A stretch of 64,000 nt of DNA from Microbacterium oleivorans (GCF_013389665.1 NZ_CP058316.1:2232001-2296000), one strand, 5' to 3'. Positions 18,788-29,513 are shown, counted from the first letter of the stretch. The notes: generated by a model from the letters alone, not told the origin. Numbers and translations are program-made.

Positions 18788-19119
18788 TGGCTGAGAAGAA
18801 GGATGCCGCAACGGCAGCCGTGGCCGCCGGCCACGAGTCGGCCGCGCACGACGTCCGCGACGAGAACGCCCGCGGTTACCGTAAGGCCCGCCGCGGCTAC
18901 GTCGTGAGCGACAAAATGGACAAGACGATCGTCGTCGAGGTCGAGGACCGCGTGAAGCACCCGCTCTACGGCAAGGTCATCCGCCGCACGTCGAAGGTCA
19001 AGGCTCACGACGAGGCCAACACCGCCGGTATCGGCGACCTCGTCCTCATCAACGAGACTCGCCCGCTGAGCGCCACCAAGCGCTGGCGTCTGGTCGAGGT
19101 CCTCGAGAAGGCGAAGTGA
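18787..19119 (+). CDS. rpsQ: 30S ribosomal protein S17
   Basis: 110 aa uS17, which stabilises the 30S body. The conserved core begins at [24 protein letters not shown]; the first ~30 residues ([15 protein letters not shown]) are an actinobacterial extension. ATG 18787 overlaps the rpmC stop; a GTG one codon upstream is possible but less likely. Its first 17 bases are nearly the same as the start of rplO, giving both a MAEKKD N-terminus. Confidence 0.97.
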   Translation: MAEKKDAATAAVAAGHESAAHDVRDENARGYRKARRGYVVSDKMDKTIVVEVEDRVKHPLYGKVIRRTSKVKAHDEANTAGIGDLVLINETRPLSATKRWRLVEVLEKAK

Positions 19120-19123
19120 TCTC

Positions 19124-19492
19124 ATGATCCAGACCGAATCCCGCCTGAAGGTCGCCGACAACACCGGCGCCAAGCAGCTGCTCACCATCCGCGTGCTCGG
19201 CGGCTCCAACCGTCGTTACGCCGGTGTCGGCGACATCATCGTGGCGACCGTCAAGGACGCCATCCCGGGCGGCAACGTCAAGAAGGGCGATGTGGTCAAG
19301 GCCGTCATCGTCCGCACCGTCAAGCAGACGCGCCGTTCCGACGGCTCGTACATCAAGTTCGACGAGAACGCCGCCGTGATTCTGAAGAACGACGGGGAGC
19401 CCCGCGGCACCCGCATCTTCGGACCGGTCGGTCGTGAGCTTCGCGACAAGAAGTTCATGAAGATCGTCTCGCTCGCCCCGGAGGTCATCTGA
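19124..19492 (+). CDS. rplN: 50S ribosomal protein L14
   Basis: 122 aa uL14, at the subunit interface and binding site of Rsf[21 protein letters not shown] and [27 protein letters not shown] in shortened form ([13 protein letters not shown]) identify it. It starts four bases after rpsQ and is followed by rplX after two. Confidence 0.98.
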   Translation: MIQTESRLKVADNTGAKQLLTIRVLGGSNRRYAGVGDIIVATVKDAIPGGNVKKGDVVKAVIVRTVKQTRRSDGSYIKFDENAAVILKNDGEPRGTRIFGPVGRELRDKKFMKIVSLAPEVI

Positions 19493-19494
19493 TC

Positions 19495-19854
19495 ATGGCG
19501 AACATCAAGAAGGGTGACCTGGTTCAGGTCATCACGGGCGCCAAGCCCGAGCGCGGCGGTGACCGCGGCAAGCAGGGCAAGGTCCTCGAGGTCCTCGTCG
19601 AGCAGAACCGCGTCATCGTCGAGGGCGTCAACTACGTCACCAAGCACAGCCGTGTCGGCCAGACGCAGCGCGGCACCAAGACGGGTGGCATCGAGACCCT
19701 CGAGGCCCCCATCCACATCTCGAACGTCCAGCTCGTGGACCCCGAGACGAAGAAGCCGACCCGCGTCGGTCACCGCGTCGAGGAGAAGACGAAGGACGGC
19801 GTGAAGCGCACCGTCCGCGTGCGTTACGCGAAGAAGAGCGGCAAGGACCTCTGA
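19495..19854 (+). CDS. rplX: 50S ribosomal protein L24
   Basis: 119 aa uL24, an assembly initiator with an N-terminal KOW motif ([23 protein letters not shown]) and the conserved [10 protein letters not shown]. rplE begins two bases downstream. Confidence 0.98.
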   Translation: MANIKKGDLVQVITGAKPERGGDRGKQGKVLEVLVEQNRVIVEGVNYVTKHSRVGQTQRGTKTGGIETLEAPIHISNVQLVDPETKKPTRVGHRVEEKTKDGVKRTVRVRYAKKSGKDL

Positions 19855-19856
19855 AT

Positions 19857-20447
19857 ATGAGCAGCACCACTGCCGCGGCGGCTGGCAAGATCCAGCCCCG
19901 CCTGAAGCAGAAGTACCAGAGCGAGATCAAGAAGGCTCTGCAGGACGAGTTCGGCTACGCCAACGTCATGCAGATCCCCGGTCTCGTGAAGGTCGTCGTG
20001 AACACCGGTGTCGGCGAGGCAGCTCGCGACAGCAAGGTGATCGACGGCGCCGTGGACGACCTGACCAAGATCACCGGTCAGAAGCCCATCGTGACGAAGG
20101 CCCGCAAGTCCATCGCGCAGTTCAAGCTGCGCGAGGGCCAGGCCATCGGCGCGCACGTCACCCTCCGCGGCGACCGCGCGTGGGAGTTCGTGGACCGCCT
20201 CGTGAACCTCGCGCTGCCCCGCATCCGCGACTTCCGCGGCCTGTCGCCGAAGCAGTTCGACGGTCACGGCAACTACACCTTCGGTCTGCAGGAGCAGGCG
20301 GTCTTCCACGAGATCAACCAGGACAAGATCGACCGTGTCCGTGGGTTCGACATCACGATCGTCACCACGGCCAAGACCGATGACGAGGGTCGCTCGCTGC
20401 TGCGTCAGCTGGGCTTCCCCTTCACGGCGGCCGACGCCCAGGCGTGA
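19857..20447 (+). CDS. rplE: 50S ribosomal protein L5
   Basis: 196 aa uL5, which binds 5S rRNA and contacts the P-site t[35 protein letters not shown] in shortened form ([15 protein letters not shown]) and [18 protein letters not shown] are conserved. It is the last gene before a 132-base gap: rpsN, which usually follows rplE, is absent and the gap holds a hairpin. Confidence 0.98.
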   Translation: MSSTTAAAAGKIQPRLKQKYQSEIKKALQDEFGYANVMQIPGLVKVVVNTGVGEAARDSKVIDGAVDDLTKITGQKPIVTKARKSIAQFKLREGQAIGAHVTLRGDRAWEFVDRLVNLALPRIRDFRGLSPKQFDGHGNYTFGLQEQAVFHEINQDKIDRVRGFDITIVTTAKTDDEGRSLLRQLGFPFTAADAQA

Positions 20448-20460
20448 TCCGCTAGAATCG

Positions 20461-20498
20461 ATCGTTCGGCCTCGGGGCATGCTCCGGGGCCGAACGAT
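20461..20498 (+). terminator. hairpin in the rplE-rpsH gap
   Basis: 11-bp stem (20461-20471 with 20488-20498) extended by further inner pairs, loop around GGCATGCT. It begins 13 bases after rplE. A -10-like TAGAAT lies just before it (20453-20458), and AACTGAATAT follows at 20504-20513. Attenuation between the two operon halves is the simplest reading. Confidence 0.7.
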
Positions 20499-20579
20499 TG
20501 CACAACTGAATATGGACATTCATCGAAGGTCGCCTGTCGTGTAACGGCAGTCGAAACCTCATGATCAAAGGAAAAACCT

Positions 20580-20978
20580 ATGACGATGACAGACCCGGTC
20601 GCAGACATGCTGACCCGTCTGCGCAACGCGAACTCGGCGCACCACGACTCCGTGGCCATGCCGAGCTCCAAGCTCAAGACCCACATCGCCGAGATCCTCC
20701 AGCAGGAGGGCTACATCTCCGGCTGGGAGGTCACCGACGCCCGCGTCGGCCAGACCCTCACGATGAACCTGAAGTACGGCCCGAACCGCGAGCGGTCGAT
20801 CGCCGGCATCAAGCGCGTCTCCAAGCCCGGCCTCCGCGTCTACGCGAAGTCCACCGAGCTGCCCACGGTCCTCGGTGGCCTGGGCGTCGCGATCCTGTCC
20901 ACCTCCTCTGGCCTCCTCACGGACCGCCAGGCCGAGTCGAAGGGCGTCGGCGGGGAAGTCCTCGCCTACGTGTGGTGA
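20580..20978 (+). CDS. rpsH: 30S ribosomal protein S8
   Basis: 132 aa uS8, central-domain assembly protein and, in E. coli, the repressor of the spc operon. [14 protein letters not shown] and [22 protein letters not shown] in shortened form ([21 protein letters not shown]) are conserved. ATG 20580 with AAAGGA upstream is used; an ATG two codons later is possible. It opens the second half of the spc cluster after a leader with a hairpin. Confidence 0.98.
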   Translation: MTMTDPVADMLTRLRNANSAHHDSVAMPSSKLKTHIAEILQQEGYISGWEVTDARVGQTLTMNLKYGPNRERSIAGIKRVSKPGLRVYAKSTELPTVLGGLGVAILSTSSGLLTDRQAESKGVGGEVLAYVW

Positions 20979-20982
20979 TCTG

Positions 20983-21519
20983 ATGTCGCGTATCGGACGT
21001 CTTCCCATTGACATCCCTGCCGGTGTGACCGTCGAGGTCTCCGGCCAGGACGTCCTCGTCACTGGCCCCAAGGGCGAGCTGCGACTGACCGTCGCCAAGC
21101 CCATCGAGGCCAAGGTCGAGGAGAACCAGGTTCTCGTCACCCGTCCGGATGACGAGCGCGAGTCGCGTGCCCTCCACGGCCTGACCCGCACCCTGATCAA
21201 CAACAACATCATCGGCGTGACCCAGGGCTACACCAAGGGCCTCGAGGTCGTCGGCACCGGTTACCGCGTGGCCCAGAAGGGCTCGGCCGTCGAGTTCGCT
21301 CTCGGTTTCTCGCACCCGGTCACCGTCGACGCGCCCGCCGGCATCACCCTGACCGTCGAGGGCAACAACAAGCTCACGGTCAGCGGCATCGACAAGCAGG
21401 CCGTCGGCGAGACCGCCGCCAACATCCGCAAGATCCGCAAGCCCGAGCCGTACAAGGGCAAGGGTGTGCGGTACGCGGGCGAGGTCGTGCGCCGCAAGGC
21501 CGGAAAGAGTGGTAAGTAA
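20983..21519 (+). CDS. rplF: 50S ribosomal protein L6
   Basis: 178 aa uL6, near the GTPase-associated centre. [15 protein letters not shown] start and the C-terminal [16 protein letters not shown] signature. The open frame reaches 36 codons upstream into rpsH, but ATG 20983 (four bases after rpsH) begins the conserved sequence. Confidence 0.98.
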   Translation: MSRIGRLPIDIPAGVTVEVSGQDVLVTGPKGELRLTVAKPIEAKVEENQVLVTRPDDERESRALHGLTRTLINNNIIGVTQGYTKGLEVVGTGYRVAQKGSAVEFALGFSHPVTVDAPAGITLTVEGNNKLTVSGIDKQAVGETAANIRKIRKPEPYKGKGVRYAGEVVRRKAGKSGK

Positions 21520-21521
21520 GC

Positions 21522-21881
21522 ATGGCTCTGAAGAGCAAGTCCGACGCGCGCGCGCGTCGTCACGCCCGCCTTCGCAAGAAGATCGTGGGCACCGAGTCGC
21601 GGCCGCGCCTGGTCGTGACCCGTTCGGCTCGCCACATCTTCGTGCAGCTCGTCGACGATGCCAAGGGCCACACGGTCGCCTCGGCGTCGACCCTCGAGGC
21701 CGACCTTCGCACGTTCGACGGTGACAAGACGGCCAAGGCCCGCAAGGTCGGCGAACTCGTCGCCGAGCGCGCCAAGGCCGCCGGCGTCGCGGACGTCGTG
21801 TTCGACCGCGGTGGCAACCGCTACGCGGGCCGTGTCGCAGCGATCGCCGATGGCGCTCGCGAAGGAGGTCTGAACCTGTGA
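21522..21881 (+). CDS. rplR: 50S ribosomal protein L18
   Basis: 119 aa uL18, a 5S rRNA binder. [21 protein letters not shown] and [24 protein letters not shown] in shortened form ([18 protein letters not shown]) are diagnostic. Overlaps rpsE by four bases. Confidence 0.98.
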   Translation: MALKSKSDARARRHARLRKKIVGTESRPRLVVTRSARHIFVQLVDDAKGHTVASASTLEADLRTFDGDKTAKARKVGELVAERAKAAGVADVVFDRGGNRYAGRVAAIADGAREGGLNL

Positions 21882-22579
21882 GCGATGCAGTGACCAACAA
21901 CAACGGAGAGAACCCTGTGACCGAACAGGCTACGACCGAGCAGGCTGCGGCCACCGCTCCCGTCGAGCGCGAGGCGCGCGAGCCCCGCCGGGGCAGCCGC
22001 GAGCGCAGCAACAACAACCGCGACCGCGGTGCGCGTGATGCCGACAAGAGCCAGTTCCTGGAGCGCGTCGTCACCATCAACCGTGTGTCCAAGGTCGTCA
22101 AGGGTGGTCGTCGCTTCAGCTTCACGGCGCTCGTCGTCGTCGGAGACGGCAACGGTCTCGTGGGCGTCGGCTACGGCAAGGCGAAGGAAGTGCCGCTCGC
22201 CATCTCGAAGGGTGTCGAAGAGGCCAAGCGCAACTTCTTCCGCGTTCCCCGCACCGGCTCGACCATCCCGCACCCCGTGCAGGGTGAGGCCGCAGCCGGC
22301 GTGGTGCTCCTGCGCCCGGCCGCTGCCGGTACCGGTGTCATCGCCGGTGGTCCCGTCCGCGCGGTGCTCGAGTGCGCCGGCATCCACGACGTCCTGTCGA
22401 AGTCGCTCGGCTCGTCGAACACGATCAACATCGTGCACGCGACCGTCGAGGCGCTCAAGCAGCTCGAGGAGCCCCGTGCGGTCGCCGCACGCCGCGGCCT
22501 GGACTTCGACCAGGTCGCACCGGCTCGCCTCGTGCGCGCCGAGGCCGAGGCGAACGCTGCACAGAAGGTAGGTGCCTGA
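21878..22579 (+). CDS. rpsE: 30S ribosomal protein S5
   Basis: 233 aa uS5, involved in decoding accuracy and mRNA unwinding. The dsRBD-like core ([33 protein letters not shown]) and the C-terminal domain ([22 protein letters not shown]) are preceded by a ~55-residue Thr/Ala/Arg-rich actinobacterial extension. The GTG at 21878 overlaps rplR; a GTG 13 codons later cannot be excluded. Confidence 0.97.
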   Translation: MSDAVTNNNGENPVTEQATTEQAAATAPVEREAREPRRGSRERSNNNRDRGARDADKSQFLERVVTINRVSKVVKGGRRFSFTALVVVGDGNGLVGVGYGKAKEVPLAISKGVEEAKRNFFRVPRTGSTIPHPVQGEAAAGVVLLRPAAAGTGVIAGGPVRAVLECAGIHDVLSKSLGSSNTINIVHATVEALKQLEEPRAVAARRGLDFDQVAPARLVRAEAEANAAQKVGA

Positions 22580-22764
22580 TGGCCGCTCGACTGAAGGTCA
22601 CCCAGGTCAAGTCCAAGGTGAGCGAGAAGCAGAACCAGCGCGACACGCTGCGTTCGCTGGGTCTCAAGCGGATCGGCGACTCGGTCGTCCGTCCCGACGA
22701 CGCGCAGACGCGCGGCTACGTCAAGACCGTCGCGCACCTCGTGAAGGTTGAGGAGATCGACTGA
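22579..22764 (+). CDS. rpmD: 50S ribosomal protein L30
   Basis: 61 aa uL30, the normal length. [20 protein letters not shown] and [17 protein letters not shown] are conserved. One-base overlaps with rpsE and rplO on either side. Confidence 0.97.
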   Translation: MAARLKVTQVKSKVSEKQNQRDTLRSLGLKRIGDSVVRPDDAQTRGYVKTVAHLVKVEEID

Positions 22765-23255
22765 TGGCTGAGAAGAAGGACGACAAGAAGGCGAAGGCCG
22801 AGACCTCGGTCGCACGCCCCGGTGTGCTGAAGGTGCACCACCTCCGTCCCGTCCCCGGATCCAACACCGCGAAGACCCGCGTGGGTCGCGGTGAGGGCTC
22901 GAAGGGTAAGACCTCGGGCCGCGGTACCAAGGGTACGAAGGCTCGTTACCAGGTCAAGGTGGGCTTCGAGGGTGGCCAGATGCCGCTCCACATGCGCACC
23001 CCGAAGCTGCGCGGGTTCAAGAACCCGTTCCGCGTCGAGTACCAGGTCGTGAACCTGGACAAGCTCGCGGAGCTCTACCCGCAGGGCGGCGACGTCACCA
23101 TCGGCGATCTCGTCGCCAAGGGTGCCGTCCGCAAGAACGAGAAGGTCAAGGTGCTCGGCACCGGCGACATCTCGGTGGCTCTGAACGTGTCGGTCGACAA
23201 GGTCTCCGGCTCCGCCGAGCAGAAGATCGTCGCAGCCGGCGGTTCCATCAAGTAA
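22764..23255 (+). CDS. rplO: 50S ribosomal protein L15
   Basis: 163 aa uL15. [33 protein letters not shown] in shortened form ([18 protein letters not shown]) and [18 protein letters not shown] are diagnostic. It has a short [13 protein letters not shown] extension at the start. A 13-bp terminator hairpin follows the stop at once, ending the spc ribosomal genes. Confidence 0.98.
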   Translation: MAEKKDDKKAKAETSVARPGVLKVHHLRPVPGSNTAKTRVGRGEGSKGKTSGRGTKGTKARYQVKVGFEGGQMPLHMRTPKLRGFKNPFRVEYQVVNLDKLAELYPQGGDVTIGDLVAKGAVRKNEKVKVLGTGDISVALNVSVDKVSGSAEQKIVAAGGSIK

Positions 23256-23261
23256 GTCGCC

Positions 23262-23293
23262 AGCGAGGGCCGGAGTTCGCTCCGGCCCTCGCT
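23262..23293 (+). terminator. rplO terminator
   Basis: Perfect 13-bp stem (23262-23274 with 23281-23293), GTTCGC loop, followed by TCGTCGT. It separates rplO from secY, so secY-adk-map must have a promoter within 23294-23387. Confidence 0.8.
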
Positions 23294-23387
23294 TCGTCGT
23301 ATCCCGCGGCGCGCCTGTGAACGTGCTGGGATACCCTGGTTGACGGTGTCTTCCCGAGACGCCGCCCATCCCTTGGGAGGAATCCAC

Positions 23388-24713
23388 TTGTTCAGCGCCA
23401 TTGCGCGGGTCTTCCGCACCCCGGATCTCCGGCGGAAGATCGGCTTCACCCTGGCGATCATCGCCATCTACCGCCTGGGCGCGCACGTGCCGACGCCGTT
23501 CGTGAACTTCCCGAACGTGCAGAGCTGCCTCGACCAGAGCGGTACGACGCAGGGCCTGCTCTCGCTCGTGAACCTGTTCTCGGGCGGTGCGCTGCTGCAG
23601 CTGTCGATCTTCGCGCTGGGCGTGATGCCCTACATCACCGCCACGATCATCGTGCAGCTGCTGCGCGTCGTCATCCCGCACTTCGAGACCCTCTACAAGG
23701 AGGGCCAGTCGGGCCAGGCGAAGCTGACGCAGTACACGCGCTACCTCACGATCGCGCTCGCTCTGCTGCAGTCGACCACCCTCGTGACGGTCGCCCGCTC
23801 GGGTCAGCTGATCCCGGTGGCCGGTGTGCCCGAGTGCGAGCAGTTGGTGACCTCCGAGGCGTGGTACGCCCAGCTCCTGATGATCATCACGATGACCGCC
23901 GGCACCGGCCTCATCATGTGGTTTGCCGAGCTCGTCACCGAGCGCGGTGTCGGCAACGGCATGTCGATCCTCATCTTCACCTCGATCGCCGCGACCTTCC
24001 CGGCCGCGCTCTGGTCGATCGCCGTCGCGCGCGGCTTCGAGATCTTCCTCCTGGTCCTGGCCGTCGGCATCGCCGTGGTCGCTCTGGTGGTCTTCGTCGA
24101 ACAGTCCCAGCGGCGCATCCCCGTGCAGTACGCCAAGCGCATGGTCGGGCGCCGCACCTACGGCGGCACCAACACCTACATCCCCATCAAGGTCAACATG
24201 GCCGGCGTCGTGCCCGTCATCTTCGCCTCGTCCCTGCTGTACATCCCGGCGCTCGTGGCGCAGTTCAACCAGAACCCGGATGCCGACGGCAACGTGCCCG
24301 GCTGGGTCGCGTGGATCCAGCAGTACTTCACCACCGGTGACCACCCGCTCTACATGGCGGTCTACTTCCTGCTGATCATCGGCTTCACCTACTTCTACGT
24401 GGCGATCACCTTCAACCCGGTCGACGTCGCCGACAACATGAAGAAGTACGGCGGGTTCATCCCCGGCATCCGGGCGGGTCGGCCCACGGCCGAGTACCTC
24501 GACTATGTGCTGACGCGCATCACCGCCCCCGGCTCGATCTACCTCGGGCTCATCGCCCTGCTGCCGCTGATCGCGCTGGCGACCGTCGGGGCCAACCAGA
24601 ACTTCCCGTTCGGCGGTGCGTCGATCCTCATCATCGTGGGTGTCGGCCTCGAAACGGTGAAGCAGATCGATGCGCAGCTCCAGCAGCGCCACTACGAAGG
24701 GCTGCTGCGATGA
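23388..24713 (+). CDS. secY: Sec translocon subunit SecY
   Basis: 441 aa, ten membrane helices, the protein-conducting channel. [32 protein letters not shown] in shortened form ([12 protein letters not shown]), the [20 protein letters not shown] segment and cytoplasmic [10 protein letters not shown] loop are diagnostic. The start is probably the rare TTG at 23388: GGGAGG at 23375-23380 sits seven bases before it and it gives the conserved [10 protein letters not shown]-terminus. A GTG 16 codons upstream is the alternative. The stop overlaps adk by four bases. Confidence 0.96.
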   Translation: MFSAIARVFRTPDLRRKIGFTLAIIAIYRLGAHVPTPFVNFPNVQSCLDQSGTTQGLLSLVNLFSGGALLQLSIFALGVMPYITATIIVQLLRVVIPHFETLYKEGQSGQAKLTQYTRYLTIALALLQSTTLVTVARSGQLIPVAGVPECEQLVTSEAWYAQLLMIITMTAGTGLIMWFAELVTERGVGNGMSILIFTSIAATFPAALWSIAVARGFEIFLLVLAVGIAVVALVVFVEQSQRRIPVQYAKRMVGRRTYGGTNTYIPIKVNMAGVVPVIFASSLLYIPALVAQFNQNPDADGNVPGWVAWIQQYFTTGDHPLYMAVYFLLIIGFTYFYVAITFNPVDVADNMKKYGGFIPGIRAGRPTAEYLDYVLTRITAPGSIYLGLIALLPLIALATVGANQNFPFGGASILIIVGVGLETVKQIDAQLQQRHYEGLLR

Positions 24714-25297
24714 CCGCTGCTCGTCTCCTGATCGTCGGTCCCCAGGGCTCCGGAAAGGGAACCCAGGGCGCCCGTATCGCCGAGGCGCTCGGCGTCCCCG
24801 CCGTCTCCACCGGCGACGTCTTCCGCGCGAACGTCACCGAGGGCACCGAGCTGGGCCAGCAGGTCCAGGCGATCATCGCCGCCGGAGACCTCGTCCCGGA
24901 CGAGCTGACCGGTGCGATCGTCCGCGATCGCCTCGAAGAGGACGACGCCGTGGGCGGCTTCCTCCTCGACGGGTATCCGCGCAACCTCGCCCAGGTGGCC
25001 GACCTCGACGCGTTCCTGGCGGGCCGCGGCGAGGAGCTGACCGCCGTCATCGAGCTGGTCGTCCCGCGCGACGAGTCGATCGCCCGACTGTCCAAGCGCG
25101 CGGCCGAGCAGGGGCGCGCCGACGACAACGAGGAGTCGATCGCGAAGCGGCTGTCGATCTACGAGCGGGAGACCGCGCCGATCCTCGACGTGTTCCGCAC
25201 GCGCGGCATCGTCGACGAGATCGACGGCGTCGGCTCGCTCGACGAGATCACCGAACGCATCACGGCGGCCCTGGCCGCACGTGGCATCACCGCGTGA
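24710..25297 (+). CDS. adk: adenylate kinase
   Basis: 195 aa. It interconverts ATP + AMP and 2 ADP. P-loop [13 protein letters not shown]-site DGYPRN and the short LID form without zinc cysteines ([13 protein letters not shown]), as usual in actinobacteria. ATGA overlap with secY and GTGA overlap with map make secY-adk-map one coupled operon. Confidence 0.98.
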   Translation: MTAARLLIVGPQGSGKGTQGARIAEALGVPAVSTGDVFRANVTEGTELGQQVQAIIAAGDLVPDELTGAIVRDRLEEDDAVGGFLLDGYPRNLAQVADLDAFLAGRGEELTAVIELVVPRDESIARLSKRAAEQGRADDNEESIAKRLSIYERETAPILDVFRTRGIVDEIDGVGSLDEITERITAALAARGITA

Positions 25298-26127
25298 TCG
25301 GGCGCCGCTCCATCTACAAGTCGCCTGCGCAGCTGCGGGCGATGGTCGAGCCGGGCCTCATCACGGCCGCCGCGCTCCAGGCCGTGCGCGAGCGCGTGGC
25401 GCCGGGCGTCACCACGCTCGAGCTCGACGCCGTGGCAGCGGAGGTCATCCGCGGGCGCGGCGCCGAGTCGAACTTCCAGCTCGTGCGCGGCTATCGGCAC
25501 ACGGTCTGCGCATCGGTGAACGAGCAGGTCGTGCACGGCATCCCGAACGATCGGCCGCTCGAGCCGGGCGACATCCTGTCGGTCGACGCGGGCGCGCAGT
25601 TCCAGGGCTGGAACGGCGACTCGGCGATCACGATCGTCCTCCCCGATCCGGAGCGGCCCGAGCTCGTGGCCGCGCGGCAGCGGCTCTCGCAAGTGACCGA
25701 GCAGTCGCTGTGGGCCGGGATCGCGGCGATGGCGTCGGCCCGACGGATCGGCGAGATCGGCGACGCCGTGCAGACCTCGATCGAGGCGTCGGGCGAGGGG
25801 TACGGCATCCTGCGCGATTACGTCGGCCACGGCATCGGGCGCAAGATGCACGAGGCCCCCTCGGTCTTCAACTACCGGGTCGCCGACCTCGGACCCGAGG
25901 TCAAGCCTGGGTTGGTCCTCGCGATCGAGCCGATGGTGGTGGCCGGGTCGGAGGAGACCTTCACCGAGGACGACGACTGGACGGTCTCGACCGTCGACGG
26001 CTCCGACGGCTCCCACTGGGAACATAGCGTCGCCGTGCATGATGGGGGCATCTGGGTTCTCACGGCCCCCGATGGTGGCGCCGAGGGGCTCGCCCCGTAT
26101 GGAATCGTGCCGACGGAAATCGGCTGA
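25294..26127 (+). CDS. map: type I methionine aminopeptidase
   Basis: 277 aa; removes the initiator methionine from nascent proteins. Metal ligands are visible: Asp in [16 protein letters not shown], His in [15 protein letters not shown], Glu in AIEPMV and Glu in HWEHSVAV. The GTG at 25294 overlaps the adk stop; the open frame upstream of it lies inside adk and is not protein-like. Confidence 0.97.
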   Translation: MIGRRSIYKSPAQLRAMVEPGLITAAALQAVRERVAPGVTTLELDAVAAEVIRGRGAESNFQLVRGYRHTVCASVNEQVVHGIPNDRPLEPGDILSVDAGAQFQGWNGDSAITIVLPDPERPELVAARQRLSQVTEQSLWAGIAAMASARRIGEIGDAVQTSIEASGEGYGILRDYVGHGIGRKMHEAPSVFNYRVADLGPEVKPGLVLAIEPMVVAGSEETFTEDDDWTVSTVDGSDGSHWEHSVAVHDGGIWVLTAPDGGAEGLAPYGIVPTEIG

Positions 26128-26138
26128 GGAGAGATGTG

Positions 26139-26825
26139 ATGGCCACTGCGGCGACGGGTAAGACGAACTGGTTCGCGATCTGGGTGTCGACGGCCGTCGT
26201 CGTGGTCGTGGCGCTGATCATCGGGCTCGTGGTCTGGATGAACAACGCCGCCACCGACCCGGGTACCCCGCCCACCGGATCCGGCATCGAGCAGGAGACC
26301 GGCGCGATCGTGGTCGGCGAGGGATCGCAGACGCTCGACACGTACATCGACTTCATGTGCCCGATCTGCGGCCAGTTCGAGACGACGTACGGCCCCGAGA
26401 TGCTCGACCTCGTCGCCGACGGCACCATCACGTACAGGATCCACCCCATCTCGATCCTCGACCGTGCCTCGCAGGGCACCGAGTACTCCACGCGCGCCGC
26501 CAACGCGATGTACTGCGTCGCCGAGGCCGACCCCGACGCGGCCGTGCCCTTCATGCAGGCGATGTTCGAGCAGCAGCCCGCCGAGCAGACGGCCGGCCTG
26601 ACCGATGAGCAGATCCTGCAGATCGCCGCAGATGCCGGCGTCACCGACATCGACTCGTGCGTCGCCGATCGCACCTACGGTTCCTACGTCGAGTCGATGA
26701 CCAAGGAGACGCCGATCCAGCCCGGCGCGGCCGGCATCGGCACCCCGACCATCGCCGTCAACGGCGAGACGATCTCGAACAGCACCATCCCCGCCCGCGG
26801 CTCCTTCGCCACGCTCTTCGACTGA
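26139..26825 (+). CDS. membrane-anchored DsbA-family thioredoxin protein
   Basis: 228 aa. One N-terminal membrane helix (about residues 11-34) tethers an extracytoplasmic thioredoxin fold of the DsbA/DSBA-like class with active site CPIC (Cys74, Cys77) and the cis-Pro region GIGTPTIAVNG. It probably forms or isomerises disulfides in exported proteins. GAGGAGAG lies 8-14 bases before ATG 26139; a GTG directly before it is possible. It follows map after 11 bases and could be in the secY operon. Confidence 0.9.
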   Translation: MATAATGKTNWFAIWVSTAVVVVVALIIGLVVWMNNAATDPGTPPTGSGIEQETGAIVVGEGSQTLDTYIDFMCPICGQFETTYGPEMLDLVADGTITYRIHPISILDRASQGTEYSTRAANAMYCVAEADPDAAVPFMQAMFEQQPAEQTAGLTDEQILQIAADAGVTDIDSCVADRTYGSYVESMTKETPIQPGAAGIGTPTIAVNGETISNSTIPARGSFATLFD

Positions 26826-26853
26826 GTCGCGGCCGCGGTCGCGGTCCGCGACT
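26825..26853 (+). terminator. hairpin after the DsbA-like gene
   Basis: 8-bp stem AGTCGCGG / CCGCGACT (26825-26832 with 26846-26853) overlapping the stop codon's last base. A moderate terminator before the infA promoter. Confidence 0.5.
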
Positions 26854-26917
26854 GTCACCGGGACACCTGCGGCGCCGATCGCGCGCGGGGGCGACGCGCC
26901 GGGGGAGATACGACGAG

Positions 26918-26946
26918 TTGCCGGGGCGTGCGGTAGCGCGTATGCT
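26918..26946 (+). promoter_or_regulatory. infA/alpha operon promoter
   Basis: TTGCCG (26918-26923), 17-base spacer, TATGCT (26941-26946); predicts a ~85-nt leader that contains an 8-bp hairpin at 27001-27018. Confidence 0.75.
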
Positions 26947-27036
26947 TGATCTTTGGTGCGTTGCGCCTTCATCGGCGTGTCACCGACAATCCCATCCAAC
27001 GCAGACCGACCGGTCTGCACAACTGTAAGCGAGCGT

Positions 27037-27258
27037 ATGGCCAAGAAAGACGGTGTCATCGAGATCGAGGGCGTGATCTCCGAGGCTCTGCCGAACGCGA
27101 TGTTCCGCGTCGAGCTGAGCAACGGACACAAGGTCCTCGCCACGATCTCCGGAAAGATGCGGCAGAACTACATCCGCATCATCCCGGAAGACCGCGTCGT
27201 CGTGGAGCTCAGCCCCTACGACCTCACCCGCGGTCGCATCGTCTACCGCTACCGCTGA
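27037..27258 (+). CDS. infA: translation initiation factor IF-1
   Basis: 73 aa S1-fold protein that blocks the A site during initiation. [14 protein letters not shown] start and [37 protein letters not shown] in shortened form ([24 protein letters not shown]). The frame continues 28 codons upstream but ATG 27037 begins the universal sequence. Confidence 0.98.
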   Translation: MAKKDGVIEIEGVISEALPNAMFRVELSNGHKVLATISGKMRQNYIRIIPEDRVVVELSPYDLTRGRIVYRYR

Positions 27259-27322
27259 GACCGGTCGAGAAGTAACGCCCCGGGCCCCTGCCCGTCGGCG
27301 AAGACAGCGAATCAGGAACATC

Positions 27323-27439
27323 ATGAAGGTCAACCCCTCCGTCAAGCCCATCTGCGACCACTGCAAGGTCATCCGTCGCCACGGTCGCGTCATGGTCATC
27401 TGCAAGTCGAACCCGCGTCACAAGCAGCGCCAGGGCTGA
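27323..27439 (+). CDS. rpmJ: 50S ribosomal protein L36
   Basis: 38 aa bL36, the zinc-binding C+ form: [17 protein letters not shown] with two N-terminal cysteines, a third Cys and the final NPRH. Start ATG 27323 has CAGGAA upstream. Read directly from the sequence between infA and rpsM. Confidence 0.97.
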   Translation: MKVNPSVKPICDHCKVIRRHGRVMVICKSNPRHKQRQG

Positions 27440-27593
27440 TCGGATGCCGCGCCCGCGCGGCCGTCGACACCCACAACTCGATATCTTCCAGCAGCACCAG
27501 AACCCGCTCCGCTCGACGGACGGGGGACACCTCGGGACGAAGGCCCGGGCACCGATGCTGCTCCACACCTTCGACTACTCCTAGGAGAACCGC

Positions 27594-27968
27594 ATGGCAC
27601 GTCTTGCCGGCGTCGACATCCCGCGCGACAAGCGCGTGGTGATCGCCCTCACGTACATCTACGGCGTGGGCCGCACCCGCTCGAACGAGATCCTCGCAGC
27701 GACGGGGATCGACGAGAACATCCGCGTCAAGGACCTCAGCGACGACCAGCTCGTCGCGCTCCGCGACTACATCGAGGGCACCTACAAGGTGGAGGGTGAC
27801 CTGCGCCGCGAGGTCGCCGCCGACATCCGCCGCAAGGTCGAGATCGGTTCCTACGAGGGCATCCGCCACCGCCGTGGCCTGCCTGTGCGCGGTCAGCGCA
27901 CCAAGACCAATGCGCGCACGCGCAAGGGTCCCAAGCGCACCGTCGCCGGCAAGAAGAAGGCGCGCTAA
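27594..27968 (+). CDS. rpsM: 30S ribosomal protein S13
   Basis: 124 aa uS13, at the subunit bridge in the 30S head. [25 protein letters not shown] start and [22 protein letters not shown] in shortened form ([18 protein letters not shown]). CTAGGAG precedes the ATG. The 154-base gap after rpmJ shows nothing else recognisable. Confidence 0.98.
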   Translation: MARLAGVDIPRDKRVVIALTYIYGVGRTRSNEILAATGIDENIRVKDLSDDQLVALRDYIEGTYKVEGDLRREVAADIRRKVEIGSYEGIRHRRGLPVRGQRTKTNARTRKGPKRTVAGKKKAR

Positions 27969-28002
27969 GGCGCGGCCCCCACAGGTTTAGGAGAACACGC
28001 AC

Positions 28003-28401
28003 ATGGCACAGGCCAAGTCCGCAGCGCGCAAGCCGCGCCGCAAGGAGAAGAAGAACATCGCGCTGGGCCACGCCCACATCAAGTCGACGTTCAACAACAC
28101 GATCGTCTCGATCACCGACCCGTCGGGCGCCGTCATCAGCTGGGCCTCCTCGGGTGGCGTCGGCTTCAAGGGCTCGCGCAAGTCGACCCCGTACGCCGCC
28201 GGCATGGCCGCCGAGTCCGCTGCGCGTCAGGCGCAGGAGCACGGCGTGAAGAAGGTCGACGTCTTCGTCAAGGGCCCGGGTTCGGGTCGTGAGACCGCGA
28301 TCCGCTCGCTGACGGCCGCCGGTCTCGAGGTGGGCTCCATCCAGGACGTCACCCCCCAGGCCCACAACGGCTGCCGTCCCCCGAAGCGCCGCCGCGTCTG
28401 A
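28003..28401 (+). CDS. rpsK: 30S ribosomal protein S11
   Basis: 132 aa uS11, in the platform near the mRNA exit. [18 protein letters not shown] and the C-terminal [18 protein letters not shown] are diagnostic. rpsD, normally next, is missing; a 122-base gap with a hairpin leads to rpoA. Confidence 0.98.
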   Translation: MAQAKSAARKPRRKEKKNIALGHAHIKSTFNNTIVSITDPSGAVISWASSGGVGFKGSRKSTPYAAGMAAESAARQAQEHGVKKVDVFVKGPGSGRETAIRSLTAAGLEVGSIQDVTPQAHNGCRPPKRRRV

Positions 28402-28413
28402 GCTGACACGGAT

Positions 28414-28440
28414 CCGGATGCCGCACCGCGCGGCATCCGG
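28414..28440 (+). terminator. hairpin in the rpsK-rpoA gap
   Basis: 11-bp stem CCGGATGCCGC / GCGGCATCCGG (28414-28424 with 28430-28440) beginning 12 bases after rpsK. The motif CACTGAATT follows at 28473-28481. Confidence 0.65.
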
Positions 28441-28523
28441 AATTCCGTCGTTTCCTTGAAAACTCAACACCTCACTGAATTGCACGTGTCATATAGCGGG
28501 CACGTGATCGAAAGGAACACATA

Positions 28524-29513
28524 GTGCTCATCGCACAGCGTCCCACTCTGACCGAGGAGAAGATCGGCGAGTTCCGCAGCCGGTTCGTCGTCGAGCCGCT
28601 CGAGCCCGGCTTCGGCTACACCATCGGCAACGCCCTGCGCCGCAGCCTGCTGTCGTCCATCCCCGGCGCCGCCGTGACGAGCATCCGTTTCGACGGCGTG
28701 CTCCACGAGTTCAGCACCATCCCGGGCGTGAAGGAGGATGTCACCGAGATCATCCTCAACATCAAGCAGCTCGTGGTCTCGTCCGAGCGCGACGAGCCCA
28801 TCACGGCGTACCTGCGCAAGACCGGTGCCGGTGAGGTCACGGCCGCCGACATCTCGGCTCCCGCCGGTGTCGAGGTCCACAACCCCGAGCTGGTCATCGC
28901 GACGCTCAACGACAGCGCGAAGTTCGAGCTCGAGCTCACGATCGAGCGTGGCCGCGGCTACGTCTCGGCGACCCAGAACCGCAACGAGTACGCCGAGGCC
29001 GGTCAGATCCCGATCGACTCGATCTACTCGCCCGTGCTCAAGGTCAGCTACCGCGTCGAGGCCACCCGTGCCGGTGAGCGCACCGACTTCGACAAGCTGG
29101 TGCTCGACGTCGAGTCGAAGTCCTCCATGTCGCCGCGTGACGCCGTCGCGTCGGCCGGTCGCACCCTCACCGAGCTGTTCGGTCTCGCCCGCGAGCTGAA
29201 CGTCGAGGCCGAGGGCATCGAGATCGGCCCCGCGCCGGTCGCCGAGGTTCTCACCAACGAGCTGTCGATGCCGATCGAGGACCTCGATCTGTCGGTGCGC
29301 TCGTACAACTGCCTCAAGCGCGAGGGCATCAACACGGTGTCCGAGCTGGTCGCCCTCTCGGAGACCCAGCTCATGAACATCCGCAACTTCGGTCAGAAGT
29401 CGGTCGACGAGGTGCGCGACAAGCTCACGTCGCTCGGTCTGTCGCTGAAGGACTCGGTCCCCGGGTTCGACGGTGCGCACTTCTACGGCGGATACGACGA
29501 CGAGAACCTCTGA
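28524..29513 (+). CDS. rpoA: RNA polymerase subunit alpha
   Basis: 329 aa. N-terminal assembly domain ([36 protein letters not shown] in shortened form [17 protein letters not shown]) and C-terminal domain for UP elements and activators ([29 protein letters not shown]). GTG 28524 has GAAAGGAA upstream. The separate leader may give rpoA-rplQ some independence from the ribosomal genes upstream. Confidence 0.98.
   Translation: MLIAQRPTLTEEKIGEFRSRFVVEPLEPGFGYTIGNALRRSLLSSIPGAAVTSIRFDGVLHEFSTIPGVKEDVTEIILNIKQLVVSSERDEPITAYLRKTGAGEVTAADISAPAGVEVHNPELVIATLNDSAKFELELTIERGRGYVSATQNRNEYAEAGQIPIDSIYSPVLKVSYRVEATRAGERTDFDKLVLDVESKSSMSPRDAVASAGRTLTELFGLARELNVEAEGIEIGPAPVAEVLTNELSMPIEDLDLSVRSYNCLKREGINTVSELVALSETQLMNIRNFGQKSVDEVRDKLTSLGLSLKDSVPGFDGAHFYGGYDDENL

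Noticed and set aside
22716..24692. 658-codon minus-strand frame over rplO and secY
   Set aside because: Shadow; His/Asp/Arg-rich with no fold, while L15 and SecY are unambiguous.
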